DNA of 64,000 nucleotides, taken from the NCBI GenBank assembly GCA_965644295.1, contig CBFFRP010000141.1, forward strand, positions 124,001 to 188,000, written 5' to 3'. Below, piece after piece: positions 1 to 18,140 of the stretch; the first letter of the stretch is position 1, and every line of letters begins with the position of its first letter. The notes beneath the pieces are model-generated. The model was not told the origin of the DNA and searched no databases. It saw only the letters and a list, made by a program, of their open reading frames with translations. This DNA comes from Paraphysomonas bandaiensis. Its lineage: Eukaryota; Chrysophyceae. The position numbers were made by a program, and so were the translations under genes.

Positions 1-3000
1 CATCCCAATTCTACAATACATACGCCGAATATGAGCACCGTACCCGATTACTCTGAAGTATTGAGGATTGCACAGAGGGTGCCCAAATGGACACCTGGGT
101 CTGAGAGTGTGTTCCTTGTGAGCTCCATACCAGTGAAAAGTTTGAAACAGGCTGAACCTTAACCTTAAAATTTTGACACATTTCCGGCTTGATTTCAATT
201 CTTTCGCTTTCTTGGTTGCCCTGAAACAAGTACACACGACATTAACAACATATCATCATAAGTATATATCTGCATCACCTTGTTGGAATCATAGAGCTCC
301 GGGATATTTTTCGGTGGAACTTGACCGAAGCTGTCTGCTGTTACACCACGACTTTCAATCTCATCCTCCTCTGATTGAAATACTCGCTTGAAGTCTACAT
401 AACTGATCAATCCTTCATTGTCCACAGCCACTCGACGGACAAGATCGTATACTTGATTCGGAGTGAAGCGAATGCCAAGCCATTCCAGCGCACCATATAG
501 TTCCGAACAGGTGAGAAGGCCAGTGTGAGACGAATTAAATGCACGAAAGGCGTCAAATACGTACATCCCTTTCTCTTTTATTGCGATTTTGATCCGTTCC
601 ACAACAGCCTTATACTCTAGGAACATGTACTCATCTGATATAGTAAACAATTTTCCAACAGGAACCGAGCCATCCCATGGCATTTGAACTCGCCGCCGAC
701 ATGCCCGAATATCTCCCCACCAGGCCTCTCGCTCCTCGCATGTATTGTTATGAAGCACACGGAATAAGGCCATCAACCCCTTGTCATCGAAATACATGGA
801 AGAATTCATGAATAGAAAAGAGTTGATCATAGCTTTGTGTTGTGCCTCCGGTGGAGCAATGCGCATTTTTCCAGAACTGGCAAGAAGAACACTGTCGTTA
901 TCATACATACACCCATTATCGTTCAAGCACCAGAGTGATGCAATGGTTTGTGAAGGCCCAGCATGATCTCCTTTGCCCAATGCAGATACGATATCCGTAT
1001 TAATCAGACCATCGCCAGTCGTTAAACACCTACCGGTGCGTTGGTGCAGAACACTACGCATATGTTCGGCCTCATCCAAGCATAACAACACGTAAAACCT
1101 CCCATCTTGTCGCTTAAATAAGGCAGCTTGATTCTCAATAAGAGATTTAAAGCCATCAAAGTCTATACCTTTCGCAAAAAATGTCAACTCTTCTGAAGAT
1201 AATGTCACGTCGAAAAGAGTCAATAGCTGATTAATTTCAGATCAGATCAAGTATGCGCATATTATAACCTTACCTGCTTTAATTCGTCAATCTGTAAGAT
1301 ACCATCTTCATCGAAATCAAACAACTGAAATGAGCGCCTGAGGCGGGTTTCCTGATCGGGGTTTAGTCTAATCGCCTCATTCCAAGTCATAATATTACTC
1401 TTGATGTATGATAAAATACCACCCTCTTGATTAGGACACGCAGGAGTGTATTCCATTATAACAATAACATTCTTGAGTCTACGAAGACTGCGCAATAGAG
1501 TCCACTGAAGCTTAAAAAAGTTTCTACTGGCCCACAAGAAATCTGGGAATTTTAGCACTAAATTCGACCGCAAAACATTTTTGAACACAGAAAACTTTGA
1601 AAGAGGGTAGAAGCCAGTGGAACCACTGTTTTCCCCAGGAGTCTCAGCCAGCGCATCCACTTTCCATGGAACTGGGTCTTCATCATCTCGAGAGTACTTC
1701 AGCTTTTCGAACTCCTCTTCTTCAAGCTCTGCAACTTTTTCTTCTTCTTTTTCCTTCTCCTTCTCTTGTTCTTGTTCTTGCTCCTACAAAAAGAAAGAGC
1801 TATGAGAATGATGAATATTATGTCGCCAACAATTCCCCAATTTTCTCCACCCTCAGTACACTTCATGTGTTAGTTTCTAGATCGTACCTGTTCTTGCTCT
1901 TGTTCCTGTACTTGTTCTCTATTGAAAGATTGCTCTTTTGCAGCCCCTTCGGGCCCTCCGCTTGTCAACTCATCAGACCCAGAAGTAATAGTGGCTACAG
2001 AAATCGCTGCTTGAGAGCGCTTGACCTTAGCCAGGCGCTTTATTTCATCATTCATTGCCTCTTCTTCGCGTATTAGAGAGAGAATGTACTGTGCAGGCTT
2101 CCAGCAATGCTCTTGAGTTAGTAAATCCCTGTTAAGACACATTTGTCAATCGGCAGAACAAACAGTGAATACTACAACATAACATGGTGTGGCTATCATC
2201 ACACAACCGTACTTGTGACTATCGATCATCTTAGATATCTTGTCACTATACTTCTCAACCGTTGGAACAGAGTTTTCTATCTCGAAATCGATCCGTTCTC
2301 TAAAGATGCGCAACGCCTTGCTAATTTCGGGAGAAATACGGGCCTTCGCGAGCTCTTCAGTGTTAGTGTTAGCAAGCAGTGCAGCAAAGCAACCCTTGCG
2401 CCATATGTTCGCCACATTCTGCTCACAGAGTAGATTGAATTGTATTCCATCAACGCGCATGCTGTTGATCACCAGCCAGGCGATCACATCATTCAAAAAC
2501 TGTTGTATTTGCTCCCTAGATTCAAGTGACAGCTCGTTGGAATTATCCGGTACCGGAAGACCCTTTCCAACAGCTACCTGGGTGCGGATTCTCACCAGTA
2601 TTTCTGGGACGACCAAGAGCTTTATCGTTTGCCCTTTACCAATTCCTCTCATACGGAAAGCCCCCTGTGCATAGTCTCGGAATACCTAGAGTTTCTAAAG
2701 TTAAAGCAGCGACAGTGTTCAACTGCAGCTTCGACAAAAACAGAAGTTTACGTGAACATATACAAGAATCAACAGTCATTCAGTTTACTTGCGTCGTATA
2801 TGAATACCCAGACATGACACAAAACGCACCATATCCTTTCCTAGTGTTAAAACAGCACATGCATCAACGGCCTGTTTTATATCCATTCCCGTTGTATGCA
2901 CTTGATCATAAAAAGTAAACCGTTCTCCCCACGCCAAGCCACTCTCAGCTAATATCACAGTTTGCATTCCCTTTCGTAAAAGTACCATCTGCCTATCCAA

Positions 3001-6000
3001 CTCATCTAGATACACGACACCCTTCATTGTGGGCAGCCCAGCGCGTAACAGATACGCCGCCACTTCTTTGTTTGACATCCCCGTAATTAGCGCTCCCGTA
3101 TCAATTAAGGCATGAACTGGAGGATCTGCCTGTAAGAATGATTAACGCGTGTACAGTACAATTCTCATGATAGAGAATATGTCGTTACGACATGTCTAAC
3201 TACATTGCATGTCACATACAGCATGAATGAACATATTCATCGCTCATTGCTCGCTTTTTATTTACCCAAGTTGTACTTACATTAGCAATATAATCCAATA
3301 TTGATTTCGCGCTCCAATTCATTGGCATAGGTGTACACTCCACTATATCTGGTGAAGTAAGATAGTGAACAACTCTACCGTCAGAGCCGCGCTCGTATTG
3401 ACAACTCCCAAGTTCAAGTGGAAGGATATCACTTGGTGTTCCCGAAAATCCTATTCTGCGACCAAATAACATATCACCACCTAATTCTTGTCCACAAGTG
3501 GTCAATTTTAATCCCTGGTGTGCCAACATTTCTGGGAATATGAGGTCGTTTAAGTAGTGCATTACGGGATGTGGAAGTTTATATAAAAGTGGATACAAAA
3601 CTTTAAACTGTTCGGCATCACGTACATCTACCAGTTGTAGAGGCCAAACTGCGTCATCCACAGCACAGAAAATATCAGAAAATATATCTACCCCATTTAC
3701 GTCTTTTTGTGTCTTAGATATTTCAGAGGACTGGGAATGCGCTCGACGTTTCCCTTTTTCTTTCTTTCTCTTGCTGCCTCGAATAGTTTTACCAGTGCTC
3801 AGAACCCACTGCTCAAACTTTTGGCAGGAAGGACGCTGGTGGTACGGACCAACCTCCTCGTCAAGACAATCTTGTAGATGAGTTAATACCAAACGGAAAT
3901 CATTCTCACGCAGGCCTTCGTATCTATATATCATGAATGAGTTTTCAGCTAGCTGATAACAAGTGAATCGCAAGCACATTTCATTGACAAAACGTTATAA
4001 TAAACACCGAATTTTCAGTATTTCATGAGTTATTATGCCCTTCAGTACCTGAAAGCCAAAATGGATAAACCGATTAGTATATCTGGGTGAGCGAATTCTG
4101 ACGCTCTACTGGGCACATCCTTGCCTACAAAAGGAACAGCAAGAAACTTTCTAGTGGTCGGAATCTTAACGCCATCATCTTCAAGCTGTTTAATATCTGC
4201 TGGTTGGAGGAGACCGAAATGCACACGGTTAATCTTTTGCAGGACGAACGGTAAGAAAGAAGATAGCCAAGAGTGACTCAAATTCAGCATCTTCACATGA
4301 TCATCCACAAGATTGCGGTGTATTTTGGTTGTGACTTCGGAAGAGCTGTTTGTGCCTTTCAAAAGATACTCAAGTATCTCAGAGTCTTGTAGAGAGGTCA
4401 TCTTTTTTGCTCGCAGCCAAAGAATCATCCACCGAGCCAGAATTGATTTCAAACGACGACTGTTACATAAGTTAAGCATGGCGTCAAGCTATAGTTAATT
4501 TTAAAGTAGACACAATATACTTACTCATAAAATGTTGTCGACAATAAGGCAATATGAGGAGTTTTTTGAATCAATAGGTTCTCAAATCCCTCTTCAAGTG
4601 CAGCAGATAGGTCATCTAAAATCTCTTCTGCCTCACGAGAGTCAGCCATCTCAGCAAGCACTGGATACCCACGACAGCTAAAAATAGCATCCAGTAGGTG
4701 AGCGGGAATGTTCCATCTCAGCCCATTTCCGAAGGACGACCTTGAGAAATCTAGCGGTTCTTTGATTCCAAGTGGCCAGTTTAATTCACTCTTCAATGGA
4801 TGCAGCAGAAGATCAACTTCGTCCATGATTTCTATACTACCCCGCAACACATCAAATATTTCGCGACAATAATTGGCCTGATCTTTAAGATCTTGAACCT
4901 CTTCTGGCGTCATATCACCGCTGTAGTCTAACCGAGGCGAAAGGCCCAGTAAGGATGAAAGTATTGTTTTAACAGCCACATTCTCACTCTTCTCAGCATC
5001 TAGATTACTTTGTTTGTCTAACAAATGGCATATCTCCATATACTTCAGAACAAACGATTTCACAGATGTTGGAGTTGAGACTACAACAGCTCGAAGGTTT
5101 CGAGCAATTCGAAGTTTACACAGCAACCGCAACGTAACCTGTAGACAAATAAGCCCGATACACACCAAAGTATAGCCAGAAAACCTTCTGGTATCGGTCA
5201 AAAGTAAAAGTGAAAACGGGCTTTCGGACGACAGTACTGAATCTCTCACGTAATACTCCAGCAGAGAAATCTAATAGTGGGTTTGGTACCACCTATATAT
5301 CAAAACACCATGATTAAACAAAGATGTAATGTACAAAGAGGTCGCAGTACCTCAACCATGAGAGTGTTACTGTCGGCCAAAAGCATTGCGAGCAAAGGCC
5401 CGACGACAGTAGTCTTGCCCGCACCCATGATCATCTAACAATGCATTCGAAACTCAGCCAATATCTTTCCTCAACTGCACCTAGCTTCCTTACCTGATGA
5501 CACACAGATTTTCCATTGTGCATTTCGCCAATGAGTTTGCTAACCAGCTTCACCTGAGGCTGCCGAAGCAATATATTGTGGCAAAATTCGAATATCATGA
5601 AACGTGGGTCGATTTCATACGTGGACGAACTGGCTGAGCATTTCCTGACAAATTGTCTCTTGGCTGCCAACGTACTGGCTAAGTTAGTGCTCGACGATAA
5701 GAGCTCTTTGCACAACACTTCCACAGAAGTACTACCAGTGCCCTTGAAATGATTAACCAGGGCTTTCAGAGATTTGCATACACTAGACACTTGATGTAAT
5801 GCTAAGTTCGTTTGGCTGATCCGATTCGCACACATCATCACAATTAACACTGCAGCAATAATATCGGCAGCTTCTTCGTCTGTTAAAAATGGGTTGTACA
5901 TTTGCAAATTTCCAGTCCAGTCTTTGTTGCCTGTGCACAGAACAAGGAAATCGAATCCCTAAAACACAGTTAAAAATTAACATGAGGCATGTAAGATAAT

Positions 6001-9000
6001 CTACCAAGACAGTCTCTGTCCCTCCTTGTTGATAAAACTGATGCCGCAGGATACGAAGATCATTGGGGCGATTAGAACCTATAAAGCCCTTACCATTGGC
6101 AGATTCGACAATCTCTTTGATGGCTGATCTAACGAATTGAGAATCACGCTTCTTCAGATTGTCAAGTGACTGTTCAAGAGCTGTCATTGCAGCCAAAGAT
6201 GCCTGCGCCTCACTCGCACTGCTTATTCGAGCCTCTCCGATGGATGAAATCATCGGCACAATACTCTGATTCTCATCATTCGCAAAGTTTCGTATGTCTT
6301 CTTCAAGGCGTGATACAGATGTGCGGGCAATATGGGATCGAGATGATGGATGGTCTAGCACATGAAGTGGAGAGGTTGCACTAACTGCAACTAATTTTCT
6401 GTCCGCCAAACTTTTAAACTCAATAAATCTTGAAAGATCCAATACTTCCAATGGGGTGGAACTGAATGCTTTTATGTCTGAGGCTGACATACTTACTGGG
6501 AGACAAGAAAGTAGACCCGGTAATGTTTCAGAGTACACCCGATTATCACAGTTTATATCCGTAACTTTCGGAACAATCCAGCTACGACCTGTACAAAACG
6601 ATCCCATGTCTATCTCAAAAGCGCCGCCACAGGATAACTCAGTGCTAGGTTTGAAAGATGTTGGCGTTGTGTATCCTAGTCGGCTTACATATAACTGTGA
6701 AGTGTGCTTCTTGATGTAGGCAGCGGCGTTTTTGATATGAGATTGAAAGATATCCAAGCCCGCAAGCGAGGGAAGTTTGAGCTTCCTCTTATCTTCAAAA
6801 TGCGGCATACTACTAGATATCTGTCGGTGTTCTGCCATCACGCGAAGAATGGCTAGTGGTTGTGCTTGACCGGTAACCCCCTTCGCTGCGGCAAGTGCGT
6901 CATCAGTAATCATTCTAAACAACGCACTGCCGACTTCATGTCCATGGTCATCGGGGGTTATTTTCATATTTAACGTGCTGTTCATTAACTCGTACAAAAA
7001 GAAAAAACCCAACCCATTTTTTCCTCTTAAGTCGATCATATTATCTTCCAGGGCAGTCATGACAAATTGAACGGCCGGAGGACCAATCATACCATCTTCA
7101 GGGCGGTTATACTTCACCACTGCAAACTTTCCAACGATTGTTTTGAACTGCGGTTTCGATGTGTCAAGAACTTCAAGATCAATGGGGTCAGTGATAAGGC
7201 AGGACCCACTAGGTACGGGTGGAAAAACCACAGTATACTTCCGATCCGGAGATTTGGGAGAAAACTTGTCGAGAAATAGGTCAAAAGATGCCTGGACTAA
7301 ATTCAATCTGTTTTTGAAGATATAATCCCGTCCATCACAATTTAGTACCTCAGCAGCTATTCGATTCAATATAAAACTCTCTTCTTCTGGTGATAGCCTG
7401 CAGGTTGAAGATATTCTGTGCAGGCGTGTAATGTACCCAAGCATTTCAGCTCTTACATCAAAAGGGTATGGCATAATATCACTAAACCCATAGGTCACAA
7501 AAAAAAGTTTCAATCGCATTGCATGCGTTTCTGGACATAGGGTGTCTTTGACGGCTCCAAACGCTTCGTATATTTGCCTCTCTTGTGGGCTTAACTCAGT
7601 ATCACACACACATGTTTCCACAAGATGAAAAGCTTCGTTGAAATTTCGAGTAAGGGTTCGGAATAGTAGCAAATACAATGTGGATGCAACCGATTTGGAG
7701 GACAGAAACCCACCAGATGAGTGAACCGGATATATGAAATATGGCATATGAATATTTCTTAGCCACTCTTCATCCATTCTATTCAGTGATAGTTGATATG
7801 AGTATTTATCACCTTTTACTTTGATCATTGTTGGTTTCGACGTTGCAGGAAGCAGAACGAACTGCTCATTCTCAACGTTACTTAATAAAATCGCATGAGG
7901 TAACCCATCCATGATATGTTCCGAACCAGGTGGAATGTCCTTACTTGCAAGAAAGAGACCACTTTGTTCAACTAAGAAGTACCGAACCTTTCCGTCACGA
8001 TCCACTTTTTTCTCAAATGTCATGTGTAAGCGAGGAAGCTCCACATAATCAATTGATACATCCACTTGCTTTCTCTGTGAAGGATCACTTTTCGTCCACA
8101 CAAGAATATTTGATAGCGAATCTAATCGCAACAATAGTCTTGCAAAATCATACACAGCTTGCCAGGCTGGTGACACGGACTTTTCAGCACCTAAACTTAA
8201 TATATGCAATAGGTTCACCATATACAGCACAGGCTTTTCATCGTCTCTGGTAAAACTAATTCCTGTGTCAATCTTTTCTTCTGCACTCTGAATGATTTTC
8301 AGCGTAGGGACTTCAGTCGCTTCCATAACCGGAATACGGCAAATTAAAGCGTTTGCCACAGAATTTCCATAGCCGGACTTGTCTGCAGTTCCCGCTTCCT
8401 GCATCAATTTTATGTTCAAAACACATTTTTCAGCAGAACTATCATGCTGTGGAATAAGATATCCGGTCAAACTGTCATCAGGGTTCTGCCAGAACAAGTA
8501 GCGCTCAAGCAGAGCAGATGGAATAAGTCCCTTCAGCAAATACCATGGTACATATGTTTGAAAAGAACCTACTTCAAAATCCTGTGATTCTTCTCCTGAA
8601 AAATATCGAGTAATATTGAGTGACGGTGAAGGCAATACTGGAGCTTTTACATTCCCGCAACTCTCGCGGAATTCATCACCTACATATTCTCCGTCATTCA
8701 AAGGTAGATCATGAAGGGTATAATTCGGATCAGAGGAGAAAATTTGGGTGCGATAAAACCGGCGCCCATGGGATACCACATTGAATACGTGAAATACTCT
8801 CAAATGGCGATACACAACAACTTCTTTCAGAGTCTTCCACGGAGTTTCTGACTTTGATTCCACGGATACAATATCCTCAACTGCATAGCCATAAAAAGTC
8901 ACGACGTTATCTGACCTACAACTAATCTTAGAGGTACACAATTCAATGTCTGCAAAGACTTTAGGAATCCACGGATCAAGAATTTCTTTCACCCATTTTC

Positions 9001-12000
9001 CCAACGGACATAAGCTGTATGGAATCAAGCATCCATGCTCTGGAATCCGGGTGTCGGGCGTCCATTGTTGTACATCATACCCCATACCAATGAGGCGTAC
9101 CCATCTCCTATTTGTAGTGTGCATAACTTCTGCACATTGAATAACATCCCCTGCCATGATATCAGAAAGCACAGTTCGGAAGGAGTCGCTGTTAACAATA
9201 TCTTCGTCTAATGGGGCGATAGAGTGTTTCTTAATTGTGAACTCGCCCAACTGAGTGTTCATTTCTGTCTCAATTACAGTGGTGGTAGTTTCTCGCAGCC
9301 ACGCCTCAAAGTCCTCTTTGGCAAGGGCAGATAAATCTTTCTCAAAGTCAGGGACCTCTTGATCTGGAACAAATTTTCCTAGAAATTCGGGTCGATCAAT
9401 GGAGACCCAATCTTTTGGCGAGTGGTCCGTCACAGGATCTTTCCTATTATTTCCCTCCTCGACAAGACGAACCACGGCATCCATCACCTATTTGCAAGAA
9501 TTACAAGAATTAACACACTATGTATTACAAAATCATGCTCACCTCATTTCTGCCTTGAGGGTTATTCATAAGCCACTCCACAATCATTACACGATTTCTC
9601 TGATACATATCAAACAGCTCCACTTGGGGAATACCTAAGTCATCCTTTGAAACTTCTACACTCTTTCTGGAGAAAAACCCCTTTTCAGCAATAGTAGTAT
9701 TATCAAACTCCAAATCATATACGTAATTGTTCGCCAAGAATATTTGACTAGCAAGCTGTGAGAAGACAACTTTGGCATTCAAGCCGTTTTTGTCAATATT
9801 TTTGAAAATGTAAGCCAAATGAGCATGTAGCTTACATGCTAGTGCAAGCTTTCCATCCGACTTAGCACGAACAATCCATCGGGCAATTATTTTGAATATC
9901 TTAGTTTCCAGAGTGGTACGAACAGCATGTTGACATTCAACGGCTTCCTTTATAATATCTTCAGAACACTGAAGTCCACGTACGTACGCAGTTTCATATG
10001 CTCCATTCAAAACTGCAGTGTGTTCTTCAGCGCCACCTGGGTTATGATGCTCGTGATTTTTTACCAAAAATAACATATAACCCTCCACACGAACTGCTAA
10101 TCTCATAACATACAGAATAGCCTCACTCAGATCACTGAATTTGCCAGTGTCCATATCTGCAACTCGTTCCAGCATAATTTGAATCGAAGACATAATAATA
10201 TGCGGTGCAGTGAGAATTTCATTGAAGAGAAGACCAACTGGAGTGCTTAGATGGTCACGATTCGGAGCGGGTATGATCTCAGGAGGCTCCTTGGTGTACT
10301 CCTCTTGCCAACGTCCTGGTTCAAATAACGCCGCATCAACAACCTCTTGCACTTCAACACAACGGAAGCACTTCAGGCGTTTTTCATTAGCAAAAAAATT
10401 AAGCAACAAAGGTATCCGAAGGTAAGGTGCTGTTAGGTACTGTAATATTAACTCTGCGTCACTTGCCCCTAGAGTGCCATCAAAATCTGGTAAGTGTCGT
10501 ATATGAAGCACGTCGTCCTCATTGTCTATCCGTTCCCCGACCAATACGCTAGGGTTGGCTTTAGACGGAGACGCTCTTGGCTTAGATGTAAGACCCATGT
10601 AATGCCAGAGCTTCGAAAATAGCCCTCCTCTCACTTTCGCTTGACCAAATTTTCCATCATCTTCTTCTTCCATGGGAGGATAAGTACACTCCAGTCGCCG
10701 GTTAAACCCATTGACAGCATAATCCCCTTTATTCATGGCCCAGCGTAGCTTGGCATCAGCTGGCTCCCATAACTTCAACTCCGGTAATGCATCCGAAGAC
10801 GGCACCATTACCAGCTTAAACATGAAAATCATATCTCTGAAGTATCCAATTTCTGGGTAGTTATCAAGTATCTCAGATTTCTCTCCAACAATGTAAAGCT
10901 CTTCACTTTCAGCACTAAAACCAAGCTGCACACATATCTGGTGAATAAATCTAATTTCAGCAGGATTTACGGTGTTTCCTTGGTCAAATCTGAACATCAT
11001 ATGATCATCTTGTACGCTTGATTTCATCTGCGTAAAATAGTCAAGCACTTGAGTGCGGGCAGCCACTGTTTCGGGAGTATTGAATTGCAAGTATTCACTC
11101 TCGAAGGCAAACTGTCCCATTGTAAAACCAAAAGGCTTGACAGGCCCCATCGCCCGGCCGGAGTAGTGAAGAGATGTCTGAGACGGTATATCCGTGGCTA
11201 CTTTTCTGAGTACGGCATCGCATATGGCTGCCATGCAGGAAATTGTGAGTATGCGAATAGCATCGCCCGACCTAGTGTACTTCACTGACAATGACGCAGC
11301 AACAAAGTGACGGCATAATAAGTTAAGTAACTTTAATATATCAAACTGAGTGTCATTCAAGATATCTTGCGAATGCCAAAAACATTTCCTCTCTCGAAGA
11401 GGATGGTTAATCGGTAGAGGTAACGGGATTACACGCACAAATAAGTGCTCAATAAGACATACTCGTAGTGTATAGCTATTCCGTATGAGGGTGCGTTGAT
11501 TCGCCAGCAAGACACATAAGTTGAGAGCATGACGCATTGCACACGATACATCATGAAATGTGGCGACCCTATCTGGGACTTTGGTCAATTCAACGGGCCT
11601 CAATATCGGAGGAATGGGAGCACTACCAGCTAAGCTCTCCACACTGGCATCTCTACAAAAACGACCAAAGAAGGACCACTGCGTGTTTTCCGGATCAACA
11701 CCAATCCTATCCGTAATATTACACAAAAGCGGTTGTGTCGTTACACCTTTATCCAATTCTGCCAGTCTGGCCTGTACGCTACTTACTAAACTATTCACAT
11801 GAGTCAGAAACTCAATTGACACAAGAGAGTCATCATGTGCGTGATATGCAGCCTCCAGAGATATGGTTTCAACAGAGACCCGTAGTAAGTCGAGCTCTCC
11901 AGCTGCGATCGAGGATACGACTTTCAGATCATTGTCAACAAAAGAAAACAAGCTGGACTTGATATATAGCCCAAAGCATTTGGAGTGAGCCTCCGTGAAA

Positions 12001-14017
12001 CCCTCGGCTCTCGCGATATGACACACTGCCTCAACCACGCAATTCACGAATGACGCATCACCCCCCACAGGAGCCGCAGAGAATACCGCAGTGTCAGAGT
12101 CAAATGCAGATAATAATGGATCAACAGATAGGTAGGTCAGCAAACGCTCGTAGAAATATGCCATTCCCCGCTCAGAAGAAGGCTGACAAGTGCTCATGTA
12201 CACAAGCAACCTAATAAAATACGGATGAAGCAGTTAACAAAGGGACTCATTAACACTGTATACCGAATACTGTAAACACCATAAATATTACATTTCCTTT
12301 TCCGTACATTTCATATACTTACCAGAACGTTGTGTTCAACACTCTGTTAGTCTGTACTGCGGGGAGAGTGAGAGCCATGTTATGGTAGATAGCTGCATCT
12401 TCATCGTTCCCTCGCATGGCGTGATAGCACAGTCCTTCGTCAGCAGACGTATTAATCACTGTTACAGTGAAATCATTGTCTGTGCCTTTCTCTATCCGTT
12501 GTACAAGTATTAGCACGCAATGATCAGCTGTCTTGTCGGAATGCTTCAGAAAAGACGTGTTTTGCCAAGTCACGGGAAACATCATATAATCCCCTGCTGA
12601 CAACCTTCGCAGACGCATAGACAATGTAGCCAGATAAGAAAACATCTTATTGGCATCTCCCGCATGGTACGGCAAGCGACCAGTGATATCAATAGCATCA
12701 TGAAGAATCCTCTTGGTTTCATCAAGTACTGTGGTAATCAAATCAGTGTGCCGCGCTGGTGGGAACTTTATGATGTCAATACTCGCTATGGACTTGCTAA
12801 CCAGATCAAGGGCGCGCATAATTCTGGACATTGCTGACGATCCCACAGCATGAGTGACAGGGGAAGCCATTTGACGCACATGACAGTCAGCAAAGAGGTC
12901 CATGAACAAGTATTGTCTCCAAACTGCGTTTCCGCTCTGTCCATCGGAAGACAAAGCAAACTTTGAACCGTCCAATGAAGCACACGTTGTTGCAGTGACT
13001 TCTTCAGTGACAGACTTTTTTCTAGGTGATCTCTTTGGAATGGTCACCGACTTCGGTTTGCTTTCAACTTTGATACTCGCTTTGTTTTCAACTTCAGTGG
13101 CAACTGGATTCTCATTTGAACTTGAGGGTGCGGGTACAACATCATTACCAATCGAAGCTGACTGGGCAGGGGTAAAGACAGACTGATAAGATTCTTTATG
13201 TGTTACTGACTGTAAATTATTTCCTGAGGACGCTTCAGATTCGGTATGCTGCTGATTATTGGATAGCTCCATTGGAATGGAAGACTGAGTGAGCCTTGTA
13301 GTATCTGCAATTCGTGTCTGAATATTGTTCACACCACTTATACTTGTGCCGCTGGTACTAGAATCCACCGAAGCCATCGCACCTTCTAACCCTCCCACCA
13401 CATCAGCGGGGTCGGGCAGCACACTTGCTGATAAAAATTCCACGTAGTCGGTTGGGAACGCACCATTTTCTCCCACACTCCAACCCCCCGGTTCGCCTTT
13501 TGTAACAACAGTTACTATTTCTCCCTGACTGAGTGCCATGCTGGTAGGGTCAGAGGGAGTATAGTCAAATAGCACGCGAGCTTTGAGGGGTTGTGTCTGG
13601 CTCGCTTTTACACGGGGTGGGGGAGGTGGGATATTCTGAGTTGTCTCTTGTCGAGGTATAACTTTCACATAATCGGTAGGATAAAAACCAACGTTACCTA
13701 AAACAAAGGTAAAGTTTATGCTAGCAACATTCGACAGCGACATTACCATACGAATCGGCTGCCTTCGACCATCCACCAGATTCCCCTACTGTTACAACTT
13801 TAATTTTGTCATCCTTTCTCAAAGAAATTTGGTCGGGAGACTGTGCAGTGTAGTCATACAGAACAATGCCCATGACTTCATCAGAGCCACCTGGACTCAA
13901 TACATGTGTTTCCATCGCATCAAAAGGAGAGGAAGCGGATGTCTGCACTGATTGAGGCTGAAGAACAGAGTTGGATAAATCAGCAAACGGGTCAAAACTG
14001 TTGCCCGTGTTATTCAT
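1..14017 (-). CDS. Giant SH3 - DUF3638/DUF3645 - EF-hand protein (3' end beyond window)
   Basis: Sixteen exons join in phase: 13747-14017, 12323-13697, 9543-12210, 6005-9487, 5494-5958, 5351-5434, 5185-5292, 4525-5138, 4049-4459, 3281-3923, 2830-3129, 2213-2685, 1888-2128, 1274-1783, 279-1226 and 44-220. They give at least 4,257 residues. Two SH3 domains lie at about 48-104 and 127-178, preceded by a DPF motif (residues 8-14). The core matches the DUF3638/DUF3645 family of very large proteins: P-loop MIMGAGKTT at 2755-2763, MDEVD at 2923-2927, FSGTPSD near 3319, HTTGMDI near 3452 and MRGIGKGQ near 3486. A canonical EF-hand loop lies at 3868-3879, with two weaker ones in the 279-1226 exon. Databases often name this family 'ubiquitinyl hydrolase', but I see no deubiquitinase triad, so biochemical function is unproven. 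The last visible exon ends at a good donor, so the gene probably continues to the left; if that donor is unused, a stop follows at 11-13. Confidence 0.85.
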
Positions 14018-14206
14018 TGGAGTCTCACCTATCTATCTCTATATATATTAGGTCAAACAGCAAACAGTACGCGATATCGAGGGGAAAAATACTACATGAC
14101 AAGCACTTGTCTTTGTATGCAACTTTACAAATACTTTAGATTCAAGTGGAAATATCATAATACAGCAGCAAAGGCGACGTGTCATACCTCTCCTCACAAG
14201 GATACA

Positions 14207-14315
14207 CATACATACATACATACATACATACATACATACATACATACATACATACATACATACATACATACATACATACATACATACATACATACATACA
14301 TACATACATACATAC
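14207..14315. repeat. (CATA)n microsatellite
   Basis: About 27 near-perfect tetranucleotide units lie between the start of the giant SH3/DUF3638 gene and the divergent kinesin gene. Apparent long ORFs across it simply read the repeat. Confidence 0.95.
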
Positions 14316-14622
14316 GCGGGTTTTTGGGGTGTAAAAAACAAAGGTATAATGGTATTCCATCATTTCTGTTTTTGATGTGTGTTTGTCGGGCAGAGTGGAG
14401 TGTGTTCTAGCTCGTATGAGTTCCTTCTCGGTGAGTGGATTTCTATCAAACAAGGATGGAGGTATTCTATGGCACCTCATCACAGTCTCTGTGTGCATCA
14501 TCCCCATGAACAAGTGAACTGTACAGGATAGATATACTTATATATATCTTTCATAGGCGTTGATCAGCTGCTGTGTTGTTTTCTATTTAGAGTTTATAAT
14601 TCACCGTATAAAGTCTATTCAC

Positions 14623-18140
<3,518 letters not shown>

